Assembly (NCBI RefSeq): GCF_003268395.1
Contig: NZ_LQXQ01000001.1
Location: 16,026-80,025, forward strand
DNA: 64,000 bases
Direction: 5' to 3'
Source: Acinetobacter sp. CFCC 10889
GTDB taxonomy: Bacteria; Pseudomonadota; Gammaproteobacteria; Pseudomonadales; Moraxellaceae
Both the position numbers and the translations under genes were made by a program. The notes below the pieces were generated by a model. It was not told where the DNA came from, ran no database searches, and saw only the letters and a list, made by a program, of their open reading frames with translations. Positions within the stretch are counted from its first letter, which is position 1, and the number at the start of each line of letters is the position of its first letter. This document shows positions 41,368-49,673 of this stretch, piece after piece.

Positions 41368-43347
41368 AGCATAAAGATCCGCAAGCTTCTTAGCGCGCTC
41401 CAAATCAGCCTTTTTATCCATGTCTGGCGATGATTCATGAAAGCCTTGCATATCCTCATCACTACTGAAGCAATCATTTGCGGGCGAATATACAGTACCG
41501 TCCATAAACATAAATGCGAATGTATCAACCAAATCGGGCGATTTAATCCCTTTACGGCGCATATCTTCCTTAGACAAGATTTTAAAACGTGCCTGATCAT
41601 CAAAGGTGTACGGAATACGAGTCAATTGTTCTTCCGCTTTGGCTTTTAAGTACATGGTCCTGATCTTAAATCGGTTCGATGCTACAGCACGGCTCAAACA
41701 TACATACGCTTGCGCCCGTTTATTGACATATTCCTTACGTGCTTTGGTCGAGAAGCATTGCCCGCCCCAGAATATCGGCTTGTAATATATCCCGATTGAT
41801 TTTAAATGCTGTGCAAGCCCTGCCCCTGCGCCGTTGGCATCCAACAATAGCGTGATGTTCGGGAACTGAACCATGCATTCATTAATAACTGCCGTTAATT
41901 CATGAATATTGTCATTGTTTTTACATAGTGGTATGCGGGTAATTTCAACCCGTCTTGCTCTTGGACCATAGTGCTGATTACCCCAAACTTTAGCAATAAC
42001 AATACTCGAATCATCCCGACCTACACCACCGCCTACATCCACCGACATAAAGTAGCCATAGTCTTTGTGCTTGTCTTTTTCATCTAAACACTTGCCTAAC
42101 CATGCTTGTCGTGCGTATTTGTGCGTAATTAGGAACTCGCCCGCAAGATCTGGGAATAGACCACGAATACGAATCATGTATTGCGGATCATCACGGCTGC
42201 CGTACTGTAAAATCGCTTCTTTTAATTTTTCAATACTAACGATTGGCGATAATTCACTGTTAAATACGAGTGCATTCCAGACACCGCCTGCCGCTTTAGA
42301 TAATTTATGATGTGAATCAAAGAAAAAGCCTGACGGTCTAGCGGGCTGTGAAGTCATACACATGCGGTTATCTTTATGTGTTAATGCCCCGATCAGTACG
42401 TCAAAGACTTCATTGGCAATCCCTGCGGCTTCATCACACCACACCATGTAATTGTCGCCGTGCAAACCCGCCAAGTTGGTCGGCTTATTTGCGGGTGCGG
42501 TTTTAGCGAATACATGCCAAGTCTTTTTACAGCCTTTGATGTAAACCGTTTCTGCTAAAACTTCGACATAATCAGCAATCCATGCCAAACGCCCTTTTTT
42601 CAGCAAGTCTTTACAGATTTCAATTTCTTTCCAGACTAATTTTCTAAGCTGATCAATCTGTGGTGCTGTGAAAAGCATGATTGAATGCGGGAAAAATAGT
42701 AAATGCCACAACGCTGTAACACCCGCTGAACGGGTTTTACCTGTGTTGTGTAAAACAATGTCGTCTTCACCTAAGAATTTATGATTATTTTCAAGTTCAA
42801 AGCCGTAATAATAACCTTTACCAATTGATTTAACTGACTTTAAATAAACACGCTCATAGCCATTTTCCGACCATTTATAAAGCGTATAACGGCGCTGTTT
42901 TTTTCTTTTCCACTTCAAATATTCACTGACGGTCGCCGTCAATGTGCAACCGATTTCATCCATCAAACAAAGAATGTGTGACGCATTGAAAACGTGATGT
43001 TTGCCGTTGGTATAAGTGAATTTATATAAGCGTTCTATGCCTTTTAACGGGTACAGAACAACTCTAGGGCTAAAGTTGTCCTCTCCCATTAAAATATCGT
43101 CTGTGTCTATGTCCTGAACGGCTTTAAAGCTGCCGTCATACATTTTTATCAGCGTGCCATAACCAAAACAGCCATGCCCCGATGACACGGATGTACGGCT
43201 ACCAGGTACCGCAATTGAGTTATAGAGTTCATCTTGTTGCCAAGTGATGTCCATTCCCAATGCTTCGATAGCAAAGCGTGATAAATTGTAGCGATACCGC
43301 TTACAGGCGGCGTGCCATTCAGGTAGATCATTCAGACTTTTCAGCAT
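41365..43347 (-). CDS. Terminase large subunit with a mini-intein
   Basis: A 660-residue precursor. After removal of residues 60-201 the host protein is about 518 residues. Walker A is then rebuilt as SSGHG-TGKT; Walker B is YMVWCDEA (Asp305, Glu306). The RNase H-like nuclease has SVDVGG (Asp437), RDDS (445-446), LLLDANG (Asp503) and SPDLVDT (Asp608). It cuts and pumps DNA into the head; P1's equivalent is PacB. Without splicing the ATPase motif is broken, so packaging should depend on splicing. It lies in an operon behind the protease and two connector-type genes. Confidence 0.88.
   Translation of the reverse strand: MLKSLNDLPEWHAACKRYRYNLSRFAIEALGMDITWQQDELYNSIAVPGSRTSVSSGHGCFGYGTLIKMYDGSFKAVQDIDTDDILMGEDNFSPRVVLYPLKGIERLYKFTYTNGKHHVFNASHILCLMDEIGCTLTATVSEYLKWKRKKQRRYTLYKWSENGYERVYLKSVKSIGKGYYYGFELENNHKFLGEDDIVLHNTGKTRSAGVTALWHLLFFPHSIMLFTAPQIDQLRKLVWKEIEICKDLLKKGRLAWIADYVEVLAETVYIKGCKKTWHVFAKTAPANKPTNLAGLHGDNYMVWCDEAAGIANEVFDVLIGALTHKDNRMCMTSQPARPSGFFFDSHHKLSKAAGGVWNALVFNSELSPIVSIEKLKEAILQYGSRDDPQYMIRIRGLFPDLAGEFLITHKYARQAWLGKCLDEKDKHKDYGYFMSVDVGGGVGRDDSSIVIAKVWGNQHYGPRARRVEITRIPLCKNNDNIHELTAVINECMVQFPNITLLLDANGAGAGLAQHLKSIGIYYKPIFWGGQCFSTKARKEYVNKRAQAYVCLSRAVASNRFKIRTMYLKAKAEEQLTRIPYTFDDQARFKILSKEDMRRKGIKSPDLVDTFAFMFMDGTVYSPANDCFSSDEDMQGFHESSPDMDKKADLERAKKLADLYA
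42745..43170 (-). mobile_element. Mini-intein in the terminase Walker A motif
   Basis: 142 residues, precursor 60-201. It starts with Cys (CFGYGTLIKMYDG, block A), has block B with GKHHVFNASHILCL (N-x-S-H, His124), and ends YGFELENNHKFLGEDDIVLHN (blocks F and G, terminal His-Asn). The +1 residue is Thr202. There is no room for a homing endonuclease, so it is a splicing-only mini-intein. It splits GHG from TGKT. Confidence 0.92.
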
Positions 43348-43356
43348 ACCGCCACC

Positions 43357-43902
43357 TTAGATCGTGAACGGTACTAGGAAATCATCCTCTTGCTCTTGTG
43401 TTGCTTCATTTTGCTCATCAACTAAAGCGGCTGTACGTCCTGATCGTAAAGCAGCCCAACATGCAGCTAAAACGGCGATATGCCCGCATGTGGTCTGTTC
43501 ATGATCTATTTCGTATGCATTCCCCCGATTTGGGTCTACTTTAGTTGTCTGCAATATCCCATCAACCAAATAGCGACTAGCAATTTCAGCACCTAAAATC
43601 AAACAACCTGAACGATGCAACTCATAATATGAAGCGATTGCTTGTGTTAGATCTTCTTGCTCTTGAAAGCGTAAATCCCACTTGTATATATTTGGATCAT
43701 CTACGACACGCAACGTATAACGTTCATTGGCTTTAAGCTGCTCTATTTGTTCTGCTGTTTTGTTCTTGTATGGATCTTTAGGCAACGCATAGGGTAACGC
43801 ACGTTCAATCGTTAAACGTCCGTTTTGACGATCATAGATCGCAATCATGCGTATTGGTTCTTCATATTTAGAGATACGCACATCTAAAATAATGTCATTC
43901 AT
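43357..43902 (-). CDS. Unknown structural protein before terminase
   Basis: A 181-residue protein, MNDIILDVRISKYEEPIRMIAIYD, start at 43902 overlapping the upstream stop as ATGA. It is alpha-beta with an acidic tail (VDEQNEATQEQEDDF). LEISRY-like segments (RSGCLILGAEIASRYLVDG) suggest a connector or neck protein. Position between two connector-type genes and terminase also leaves a small-terminase role open, but a DNA-binding motif is not seen. Confidence 0.5.
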   Translation of the reverse strand: MNDIILDVRISKYEEPIRMIAIYDRQNGRLTIERALPYALPKDPYKNKTAEQIEQLKANERYTLRVVDDPNIYKWDLRFQEQEDLTQAIASYYELHRSGCLILGAEIASRYLVDGILQTTKVDPNRGNAYEIDHEQTTCGHIAVLAACWAALRSGRTAALVDEQNEATQEQEDDFLVPFTI

Positions 43903-44681
43903 GGCTGATTCCCCTTTTCGATCCACTCTTTTGTACGTTCCCCTGTGTCGGGGTCGGCTTTTTGACGCAAATGGGGATCATCCACATCTGGATACATATC
44001 GGCTTCAACAACCACATGGAATGCGGGTGGTACTTCTTTATCGTCTGGTTCGCCGTACTGCGGCAATCCACTAACTATCTGCGGCAACAGCCCAGACATA
44101 GTGAAATCAAGCAGTCCAATAGTGATATTGCTTTCTTCAACACTTGCTGAATCGGGGAAAATTGAGTTATCAAAGATCGTTAAATGCCATTTATCCTTAA
44201 CATCACTTGTAAATTCGTATTCAATTTCAATACGGCGTTTTTCAAGCAATTGAATGTAGGATGTAAATTGATCCGTAAAACTCTGTGCCGAATCAGGATC
44301 ATTCACTACAAATGCATATTGCACCCGGTATGAACGTGGAATCGTACGTATAGCAACTTTACGTTGCTTTGGATCTGTTGGTATGACTGCATTTCTTTCA
44401 AACGGTACGCCGATGATTTGGCTTACGTCTGGGGCTTCTTTAATGCGCTGCACAGACAGCAATAAACGTGGTAAAACAGCGGATTTTTCTCCCAATTTAC
44501 GATAGCTGTCTAACTGTGCTTGAACGTCATCAATCATGCGCCCCTCAACAATCGCCGTTGGGGTACTTTGATTCTTCCAGTGATGCATAGCTTTGGTTTC
44601 AGCAATCATCCATTTTTGAAAGTCTAGGACCATCAAACATAGGGCATTCACCACCGCTTCACGGCTTGTTCTTTTTTGCAT
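43899..44681 (-). CDS. Connector or tail-completion type protein, unknown
   Basis: A 260-residue protein beginning MQKRTSREAVVNAL. The start at 44681 is preceded by AAGGGTGG and overlaps the protease-like gene end. It is a mix of helices (ALCLMVLDFQKWMIAETKAMHHWKNQS) and beta segments (YRVQYAFVVNDPDSAQSFTDQFTSYIQLLEKRRIEIEYEFTSD). Acidic C-terminus. Its order after the protease and before terminase suits a head-tail joining protein. Confidence 0.5.
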   Translation of the reverse strand: MQKRTSREAVVNALCLMVLDFQKWMIAETKAMHHWKNQSTPTAIVEGRMIDDVQAQLDSYRKLGEKSAVLPRLLLSVQRIKEAPDVSQIIGVPFERNAVIPTDPKQRKVAIRTIPRSYRVQYAFVVNDPDSAQSFTDQFTSYIQLLEKRRIEIEYEFTSDVKDKWHLTIFDNSIFPDSASVEESNITIGLLDFTMSGLLPQIVSGLPQYGEPDDKEVPPAFHVVVEADMYPDVDDPHLRQKADPDTGERTKEWIEKGNQP

Positions 44682-44692
44682 AGCGACCACCC

Positions 44693-45550
44693 TTAAAACC
44701 AATTAAACATGCCGCCAATGATTTTCCCCGCCGTTTTTTTAGGCTTGTCATCATTTGCGCTGTTTGTTGTGGAATCTAAGAATTGATTGCTTTCATCCAT
44801 AAAATCAGTAAATGGCTGTGTAGGACACAAAGCACTGTCATAGACCGACTGTTGCTGCTTTTGCTGCAATTCTTTTTTCTTGGCTTCTTTCGCCATTTCT
44901 TCAATAAAGCGGTTTTCGAGTTCTGCCGCCTGTAGCATCTGTTCTGCCGCACTTTCGGTTAAATGCTCTGCATAGTTAGATTGGTGAATGCAGTCGTACA
45001 TTTCACCTAAGCTGATTTCTAACGTGGTTTTTACAATGTCGGGCATTGGCACGGCGCTATCAAATAGTCCGTTGCTTGTGTTGTAGACATAGTTTTGCTG
45101 TAAAACATAGTCAAACCCGCCCATGATGGTCGGTAAAATACGCCCCAACATGTTTTTAAAATCACATGCAATGGAAAAACCGCCCACTTTGGCTTTGTAT
45201 TGCCGATATGCGTGTTCACCTTCTGGCGTTTCTAAAAACTCGACACGATGACTTACAACACCATCATCGGTCGCACTCAATTCAACTGTACGAAGTGCGG
45301 GACTAATCTTTACGGTTTTACCGTTTTCTAATACCGCCGTTTCTGGTGGATACATGCCAAATAGTTGGCGGATTTGATGACCGTAATAGCCAAACATACC
45401 GCCTGTACTGATCATTTCTTGCGTTTGTGGTGAATTAATTAGATCCACCCATGTTTTTAAATCCACATTAGAACGATCTTGACCTGTGAACTGTCGTCCA
45501 CGATCTTTTAAGTCAAATGTGATCAGTTTTGTAATTCTTGACCCAGACAT
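44693..45550 (-). CDS. Prohead maturation protease-like protein
   Basis: A 285-residue protein. Residues ~45-130 read GMFGYYGHQIRQLFGMYPPE, VVSHRVEFLETPEG and KAKVGGFSIACDF; the spacing of His58, His101 and Ser126 in a GFSIA setting resembles phage prohead serine proteases. A Glu/Lys/Gln-rich helix (~200-235) and a disordered tail follow, as in fused protease-scaffold proteins. It opens the terminase operon. Catalytic assignment is tentative. Confidence 0.5.
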   Translation of the reverse strand: MSGSRITKLITFDLKDRGRQFTGQDRSNVDLKTWVDLINSPQTQEMISTGGMFGYYGHQIRQLFGMYPPETAVLENGKTVKISPALRTVELSATDDGVVSHRVEFLETPEGEHAYRQYKAKVGGFSIACDFKNMLGRILPTIMGGFDYVLQQNYVYNTSNGLFDSAVPMPDIVKTTLEISLGEMYDCIHQSNYAEHLTESAAEQMLQAAELENRFIEEMAKEAKKKELQQKQQQSVYDSALCPTQPFTDFMDESNQFLDSTTNSANDDKPKKTAGKIIGGMFNWF

Positions 45551-45558
45551 AATAAAAA

Positions 45559-45582
45559 AGCCCTAAAAATCTATTTAGGGCT
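45559..45582 (-). terminator. Leader hairpin/terminator before the protease-like gene
   Basis: AGCCCTAAA (45559-45567) pairs with TTTAGGGCT (45574-45582), followed by TTTTTT on the minus strand. AGGG in the 3' arm is the likely ribosome site. Confidence 0.65.
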
Positions 45583-45605
45583 ATTGTTTATGTTCTACAA
45601 AATGG

Positions 45606-45623
45606 CGTTTTTCAGTATTCCTA
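45606..45623 (-). promoter_or_regulatory. AGGAATA late leader element
   Basis: TCTAGGAATACTGAAAAACG, 66 nt before the 45550 start. Confidence 0.7.
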
Positions 45624-45625
45624 GA

Positions 45626-46918
45626 TTATTGAAAAGCAGCTTTAAAAATATGTGCGATTACATCCACTGTCCATGAATTACCATAGGCTTTATAGGCTTG
45701 GGTTTTACTTACTACTGATTCAGCCCAACCATCGGGGAAAGTCTGTAATCTGGCGCATTCTGTTGGGGTGAGTTTGCGGTAATAGAGCCTGTCATTTTTA
45801 TCTATATATTTACCTTTAAATTCATGTGCAATTTCTGCACACGTATAAAGAGGAACATTCCCGCCACCAACCCCCATTGCTGCTGTTAATGTAGGACTCT
45901 TTCCATTGTCTGTATGCTCAGCATTAGCCTGAACTGTTGCACGTACAACAACATTATCTTTTTGAACCGTTGTTAATGCATTGGTTTTACCATCTTCACG
46001 GATCTCTAATCGTTGCTCTGTCATCCCTGCAACTTTCATTTTATGGTCTTGGCATTTACTGTCTACAATGCAACGACCACGAATTGCACCGCCTGTTATT
46101 TTAATGCCTTCGCCTTTACCAACTGTTAAGCATGGTGATTTACCATCGGTATGATATACATTGCCATTCATGCCACGCCCTGACGGATTCACATTGGTAA
46201 CACATAATCCTGTTTTCCCTCGCTTAACCATGCTTTTAACATTTTCTTTGTAGATGGTTGATAGGACAGTTTGTGATTTATTTTTTTCAGAAAAAACGCC
46301 ATCTTCTAAAATATCTTTTAAAAGAATGTTTTTATCTTCTGGCTGTTCAACATTCCAATTGCACCAATAATGGCGATGGCGGTTTTGCGCTGATAATAAA
46401 TTACTATTGATTACAGTGTCATCAACGCCTAAAGCATCACTGATCATCTCTAATAATTCTTTTTTCATCCTGACATTTTCGAGTAAAAATTTAACATTAG
46501 GATTGTGCTTTTTGACATGATCCAAAATTAAAACATACTCCCAAAATAAGTGAGATTGACTTAAAAACTCAGCCCCATTTTCTTTTAAATCTAAATATGT
46601 TTGTCGATCTGTCACTAATATTTCTACGCCGTTTAAAATCGCCTTAGTCCCCGCCTGTTTCCCTGCAAAGCTAAATCCCTGACACGGCGAACCACCAATC
46701 AGCATATCAATGGATGACCAATCTATATCCCATTCACGCCACTTGGTTACATCACCTAGCTGCACATCATCTGGGTAATGATGCATTGCCACTTGTGAAG
46801 CGTATTTATCAATTTCTGACCTATAGTATGTATTTACTTTAATCCCTGCACGCTCTAATGCTAAACGCCCTGCACTGATCCCATCAAACAAACTCAAGAC
46901 GTTAATTGCCCGATCCAT
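45626..46918 (-). CDS. DNA cytosine-5 methyltransferase
   Basis: A 430-residue enzyme with the motif order of C5-cytosine methylases: NVLSLFDGISAGRLALE (I), GGSPCQGFSFAG with the catalytic Cys (IV), FLLENVRM (VI), LSAQNRHRHYW (VIII, Q-x-R-x-R), then a variable target-recognition region (~200-350), and AYKAYGNSWTVDVIAHI (X). It transfers methyl to C5 of cytosine and probably shields phage DNA. The target-recognition region is long and contains several NVNPSGRGM / KSPCLTVGKG / KSPTLTAAMG repeats common in phage methylases. No restriction partner is adjacent. Confidence 0.92.
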   Translation of the reverse strand: MDRAINVLSLFDGISAGRLALERAGIKVNTYYRSEIDKYASQVAMHHYPDDVQLGDVTKWREWDIDWSSIDMLIGGSPCQGFSFAGKQAGTKAILNGVEILVTDRQTYLDLKENGAEFLSQSHLFWEYVLILDHVKKHNPNVKFLLENVRMKKELLEMISDALGVDDTVINSNLLSAQNRHRHYWCNWNVEQPEDKNILLKDILEDGVFSEKNKSQTVLSTIYKENVKSMVKRGKTGLCVTNVNPSGRGMNGNVYHTDGKSPCLTVGKGEGIKITGGAIRGRCIVDSKCQDHKMKVAGMTEQRLEIREDGKTNALTTVQKDNVVVRATVQANAEHTDNGKSPTLTAAMGVGGGNVPLYTCAEIAHEFKGKYIDKNDRLYYRKLTPTECARLQTFPDGWAESVVSKTQAYKAYGNSWTVDVIAHIFKAAFQ

Positions 46919-46923
46919 AAAAA

Positions 46924-46946
46924 AACCCTATCTTTTCAATAGGGTT
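46924..46946 (-). promoter_or_regulatory. Leader hairpin of the methyltransferase gene
   Basis: AACCCTAT (46924-46931) pairs with ATAGGGTT (46939-46946), with TTTTTTT then ATG. The AGGG in the arm is the likely ribosome site. Confidence 0.65.
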
Positions 46947-46969
46947 ATTCTTTCAATGCTGTGAATCGC

Positions 46970-46987
46970 CGTTTCTTGATATTCCTA
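46970..46987 (-). promoter_or_regulatory. AGGAATA late leader element
   Basis: TCTAGGAATATCAAGAAACGG, 62 nt before the methyltransferase start. Confidence 0.65.
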
Positions 46988-46990
46988 GAT

Positions 46991-47350
46991 TTAAAGTTTA
47001 TTCACTATTTCCTTAAATAAGGTTATGTCACTTGGTTCAAAAATAATAAATCTTGTTTCATGATCCATTGCTGTAACACTTCCAATACTTTCATTATCAA
47101 ATGGCACACTACTACCCGATTCTAGTAATTCGACCAAATCAAAAAAATCACTTGAATCCATGCAATCTATAGCATCTGTGTCTATTGTTTGTGATGCAAA
47201 AGAATTAACTTTCAGTCCTTTTTTTCGCATCCAATCTGGATGAAATATTTTTAGCGGTCCTTTTGAATGAAATCCCGAAATGTCTATAATTTCTTGATAT
47301 AGCGTTGAATAATCTAAATCTAATAATTCATTAAGGCTGACTATTTTCAT
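46991..47350 (-). CDS. Unknown protein, end of the early operon
   Basis: A 119-residue acidic protein, MKIVSLNELLDLDYSTLYQEIIDISGFHSKGPLKIF. No family recognised. Its ribosome site is within TTAGGAATGCC before the ATG. It is the last gene of the small-gene operon and precedes the methyltransferase leader. Confidence 0.55.
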   Translation of the reverse strand: MKIVSLNELLDLDYSTLYQEIIDISGFHSKGPLKIFHPDWMRKKGLKVNSFASQTIDTDAIDCMDSSDFFDLVELLESGSSVPFDNESIGSVTAMDHETRFIIFEPSDITLFKEIVNKL

Positions 47351-47388
47351 GCATTGGCATTCCTAATACTATGGGGCGATAGTGGTTT

Positions 47389-47460
47389 CTATTTCAATGT
47401 GTTTAGCGGTTCTTCTTGCTTTGGGTTATCTGCCAATATTTGTTCAAAATTAATATTCAT
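47389..47460 (-). CDS. Possible 23-residue peptide
   Basis: MNINFEQILADNPKQEEPLNTLK, preceded by AAGAGAT with good spacing. It fills the only gap of any size between neighbouring genes of this operon. Too short to judge by composition, so it may be chance. Confidence 0.35.
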   Translation of the reverse strand: MNINFEQILADNPKQEEPLNTLK

Positions 47461-47470
47461 GGTTTATCTC

Positions 47471-47752
47471 TTATTTTGGCAAAATTAATTCTGGGACTTC
47501 TAGTGGATCAATAGGGTACTTATAGCGATAAGCTTCAGGTGAGGCTGATATTTTTCGACTGTACTCTGTATGCTCCCAACAATAAATATACCCATCTTGG
47601 TTTTCTGCTATTTGTGTTGGATCTTCACTGTAAGCATAGTGTCCTGTTCTCCCCATCCAACCGCAAACAAGATCATCAAACAAAAATTTATATAATTTAC
47701 TTAATTCTAATGTTTCTCTATCAGGTGTTTTAATTTTAAAAATTTTAAGCAT
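47471..47752 (-). CDS. Small unknown protein
   Basis: A 93-residue protein, MLKIFKIKTPDRETLELSKLYKFLFDDLVCGWMGRTGHYAYSED. No family recognised; Trp/Tyr-rich (YIYCWEHTEYSRKISASPEAYRY). Separated by two nt from the upstream gene. Confidence 0.55.
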   Translation of the reverse strand: MLKIFKIKTPDRETLELSKLYKFLFDDLVCGWMGRTGHYAYSEDPTQIAENQDGYIYCWEHTEYSRKISASPEAYRYKYPIDPLEVPELILPK

Positions 47753-47754
47753 CT

Positions 47755-48087
47755 TTATTCCTCCAAAAACTCAATTGATATTTGCTGATAATCATCTAGT
47801 GCTTTTTCCAAAACAGCTTTTGCCACGACCTTTTTGGTATCAGGGCATCTGACTGAATCGCTACCGTTTAAAAGCATACCTGTCATATAGAATTTACAGC
47901 GACTATAGCCGCCCATTTCTTCAACCAAATCAAAACTTGCAACAAGCTCTTTTAAATAAACAACTTGAATACGTTTATTTGAATGCTTTTCAATGACATA
48001 GCTTAGATGGTTTTTCCTTGCAAATTCGATAGCCTTTTTCGCCGATGGTATGCCCCACTGTCTAATATGATTCACGGCGTTTTGCAT
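47755..48087 (-). CDS. Unknown protein
   Basis: A 110-residue protein. MQNAVNHIRQWGIPSAKKAIEFARKNHLSYV starts with a short helix-rich segment resembling a helix-turn-helix (WGIPSAKKAIEFARKN), and the rest is alpha-beta. Could be a small DNA-binding protein; not certain. Packed 2-3 nt from each neighbour. Confidence 0.5.
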   Translation of the reverse strand: MQNAVNHIRQWGIPSAKKAIEFARKNHLSYVIEKHSNKRIQVVYLKELVASFDLVEEMGGYSRCKFYMTGMLLNGSDSVRCPDTKKVVAKAVLEKALDDYQQISIEFLEE

Positions 48088-48090
48088 GGT

Positions 48091-48660
48091 CTATTTACTC
48101 TTATAGATAGGGATTTGAGCAAAGTCACAACGAGCAATAGCCTCATTTTTTGTATGATTCTCTTTTTGACGTTCACAAATGCTCTGTGTCGTATATTGAA
48201 TTTGATCTTTACACTCAGTAGAATTTATATGTTGTTCCAATAGAAATTTAATCAATTCATATTTAGTATCAAATAGCTGTGATGGATATTGGTCGCAAGC
48301 GTATTTTTCAGGTGAGTAGATGATTTCGTAACTAAACATATAATCATTAATTGACATACCTACCCGATTTTTAAATCCTTTAAAAAAAATCATTAAGGCT
48401 TCAGTAATCATAAAATCCAAACCTTCATGTTTTGATGGAATGTACTTTTCAATCAAATAGAAACAAAAATCACGCAGCTTGTCATCGGGTGCATTGATAA
48501 TCTCATTAAGGACTTCGAGTTTTAAAATATCTTTAACAAGGTTCTCGACTTGTTTTACCTCATCCAAGTTTTTGCAGTCTTTTAGGAAAGTACGGTAAAC
48601 CGTAGGCTTGATAAGTGTTTGAATATCTGGAAATGGTATTTCGATTTTAATGGTTTTCAT
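48091..48660 (-). CDS. Unknown protein
   Basis: A 189-residue mostly helical protein. MKTIKIEIPFPDIQTLIKPTVYRTFLKDCKNLDEVKQVENLVKDILKLEVLNEII opens with several helices. It overlaps the upstream stop by 4 nt. No recognised domain. Confidence 0.55.
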   Translation of the reverse strand: MKTIKIEIPFPDIQTLIKPTVYRTFLKDCKNLDEVKQVENLVKDILKLEVLNEIINAPDDKLRDFCFYLIEKYIPSKHEGLDFMITEALMIFFKGFKNRVGMSINDYMFSYEIIYSPEKYACDQYPSQLFDTKYELIKFLLEQHINSTECKDQIQYTTQSICERQKENHTKNEAIARCDFAQIPIYKSK

Positions 48661-49085
48661 GGCTGTAACTCCTTAATAAACCAACCAATGCCATATAAAT
48701 AACTTAGAAAAACTTCTGTTTCCGTTTGCAAGTTAGAATTTAAATATTCAAGTAAGTAGGCTTCTTTTAAATCACCCTCTATAACGGCTATATCTTCTGT
48801 TGTTAGCCATTTTTTTGCTTTTTCAAAGTTTGTACTGTTTTTGCTGTAGATAACTTCTAGTAATTGATCACCCCATTCAAATTGCTTTAATTCAGGCTTT
48901 TCTATTGATTCACAGCATTCTATTGCCTGTTGGTATTCACACAACATTTGCTGATAAACAGGTATGAACCGATTAGCACTTAGACAACCACTTAAAATAT
49001 TTACGCATTCTGGATCATCCATTTTTTCAATTTTATTCACCGCAAGAATATTTAAAATACTGAGTCGTTCTCTTAAATTTCCCAT
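48657..49085 (-). CDS. Unknown protein
   Basis: A 142-residue helical protein, MGNLRERLSILNILAVNKIEKMDDPECVNILSGCLSANRFIPVYQQML. The C-terminal LNSNLQTETEVFLSYLYGIGWFIKELQ ends amphipathic. Stop overlaps the next ATG. No recognised family. Confidence 0.55.
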   Translation of the reverse strand: MGNLRERLSILNILAVNKIEKMDDPECVNILSGCLSANRFIPVYQQMLCEYQQAIECCESIEKPELKQFEWGDQLLEVIYSKNSTNFEKAKKWLTTEDIAVIEGDLKEAYLLEYLNSNLQTETEVFLSYLYGIGWFIKELQP

Positions 49086-49086
49086 C

Positions 49087-49245
49087 TCAAACCGCCCTAA
49101 ATTTTTCGTAAAAGCCTTTGTTCTTCATTCCCACGTACTGACACCAACCAAACCGATCACGCCAAAAATACCAATCGTTATCGTCTGTTTTCTTCCAGTA
49201 CGTGCCGTCCCCGAACTCGATATGTGTTGTGCCTTTAGGTTGCAT
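49087..49245 (-). CDS. Small Trp-rich protein
   Basis: A 52-residue protein: MQPKGTTHIEFGDGTYWKK, then DNDWYFWRDRFGWCQYVG, ending FRAV. It overlaps the end of the 49591 gene by 11 nt and stops two nt before the 49085 start. The compositional pattern of many aromatic residues in a short beta sequence looks coding, and the fit between neighbours supports it. Function unknown. Confidence 0.55.
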   Translation of the reverse strand: MQPKGTTHIEFGDGTYWKKTDDNDWYFWRDRFGWCQYVGMKNKGFYEKFRAV

Positions 49246-49591
49246 ATAAACGAATCATCGCAATAACAACCATGAACAACATGCCTAATATAAAAAAGGC
49301 AACATGGGACACATTAAATACAAATGGTTTTGATTTTTTTAATAAGGATTCATTATAAGACGCTATGCAATCTTCTATAGTACGATTCAAGTTTGTAGGC
49401 TGATATACTATGTAATATAAGGCAGTCCCCGAATTTCTAGTAATTTCACACCCGAAATATTTCAAACAATGAATATAAAATTTCTCGTATTGTTTTTCAT
49501 AACGTACTAAAGATGTTCTATGAATCCGATGACAGTCTTTAGCTACTTCTTTAACCTTTTTCGCAATCGCAATTTGAACATTTTTATGCAT
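49235..49591 (-). CDS. Membrane-anchored unknown protein
   Basis: A 118-residue protein with a basic cytoplasmic-type body (KKVKEVAKDCHRIHRTSLVRYEKQYEKFYIHCLKYFG) and one membrane segment near the C-terminus (VAFFILGMLFMVVIAMIRLY). A tail-anchored protein at the inner membrane is suggested. Its start overlaps a 29-residue membrane peptide gene. A superinfection or defence-type role is speculative. Confidence 0.6.
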   Translation of the reverse strand: MHKNVQIAIAKKVKEVAKDCHRIHRTSLVRYEKQYEKFYIHCLKYFGCEITRNSGTALYYIVYQPTNLNRTIEDCIASYNESLLKKSKPFVFNVSHVAFFILGMLFMVVIAMIRLYAT

Positions 49592-49673
49592 AGAAATAAT
49601 CCCAATAAGCCCGATCTATCACCCAAAGCATCCACATGATTAAAACAACAAGTAAAAGCATGGTTGTTCTCAT
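49584..49673 (-). CDS. 29-residue single-pass membrane peptide
   Basis: MRTTMLLLVVLIMWMLWVID then RAYWDYFYA. The ATG overlaps the upstream stop as ATGA and the stop overlaps the next start, the usual coupling in this operon. One hydrophobic helix covers residues ~4-18. Too short for normal gene finders. Function unknown. Confidence 0.5.
   Translation of the reverse strand: MRTTMLLLVVLIMWMLWVIDRAYWDYFYA

Noticed and set aside
47358..47364. AGGAATG before the 47350 gene as a late element
   Set aside because: It lies close to the start codon, lacks the A-rich right side, and works as a ribosome site.
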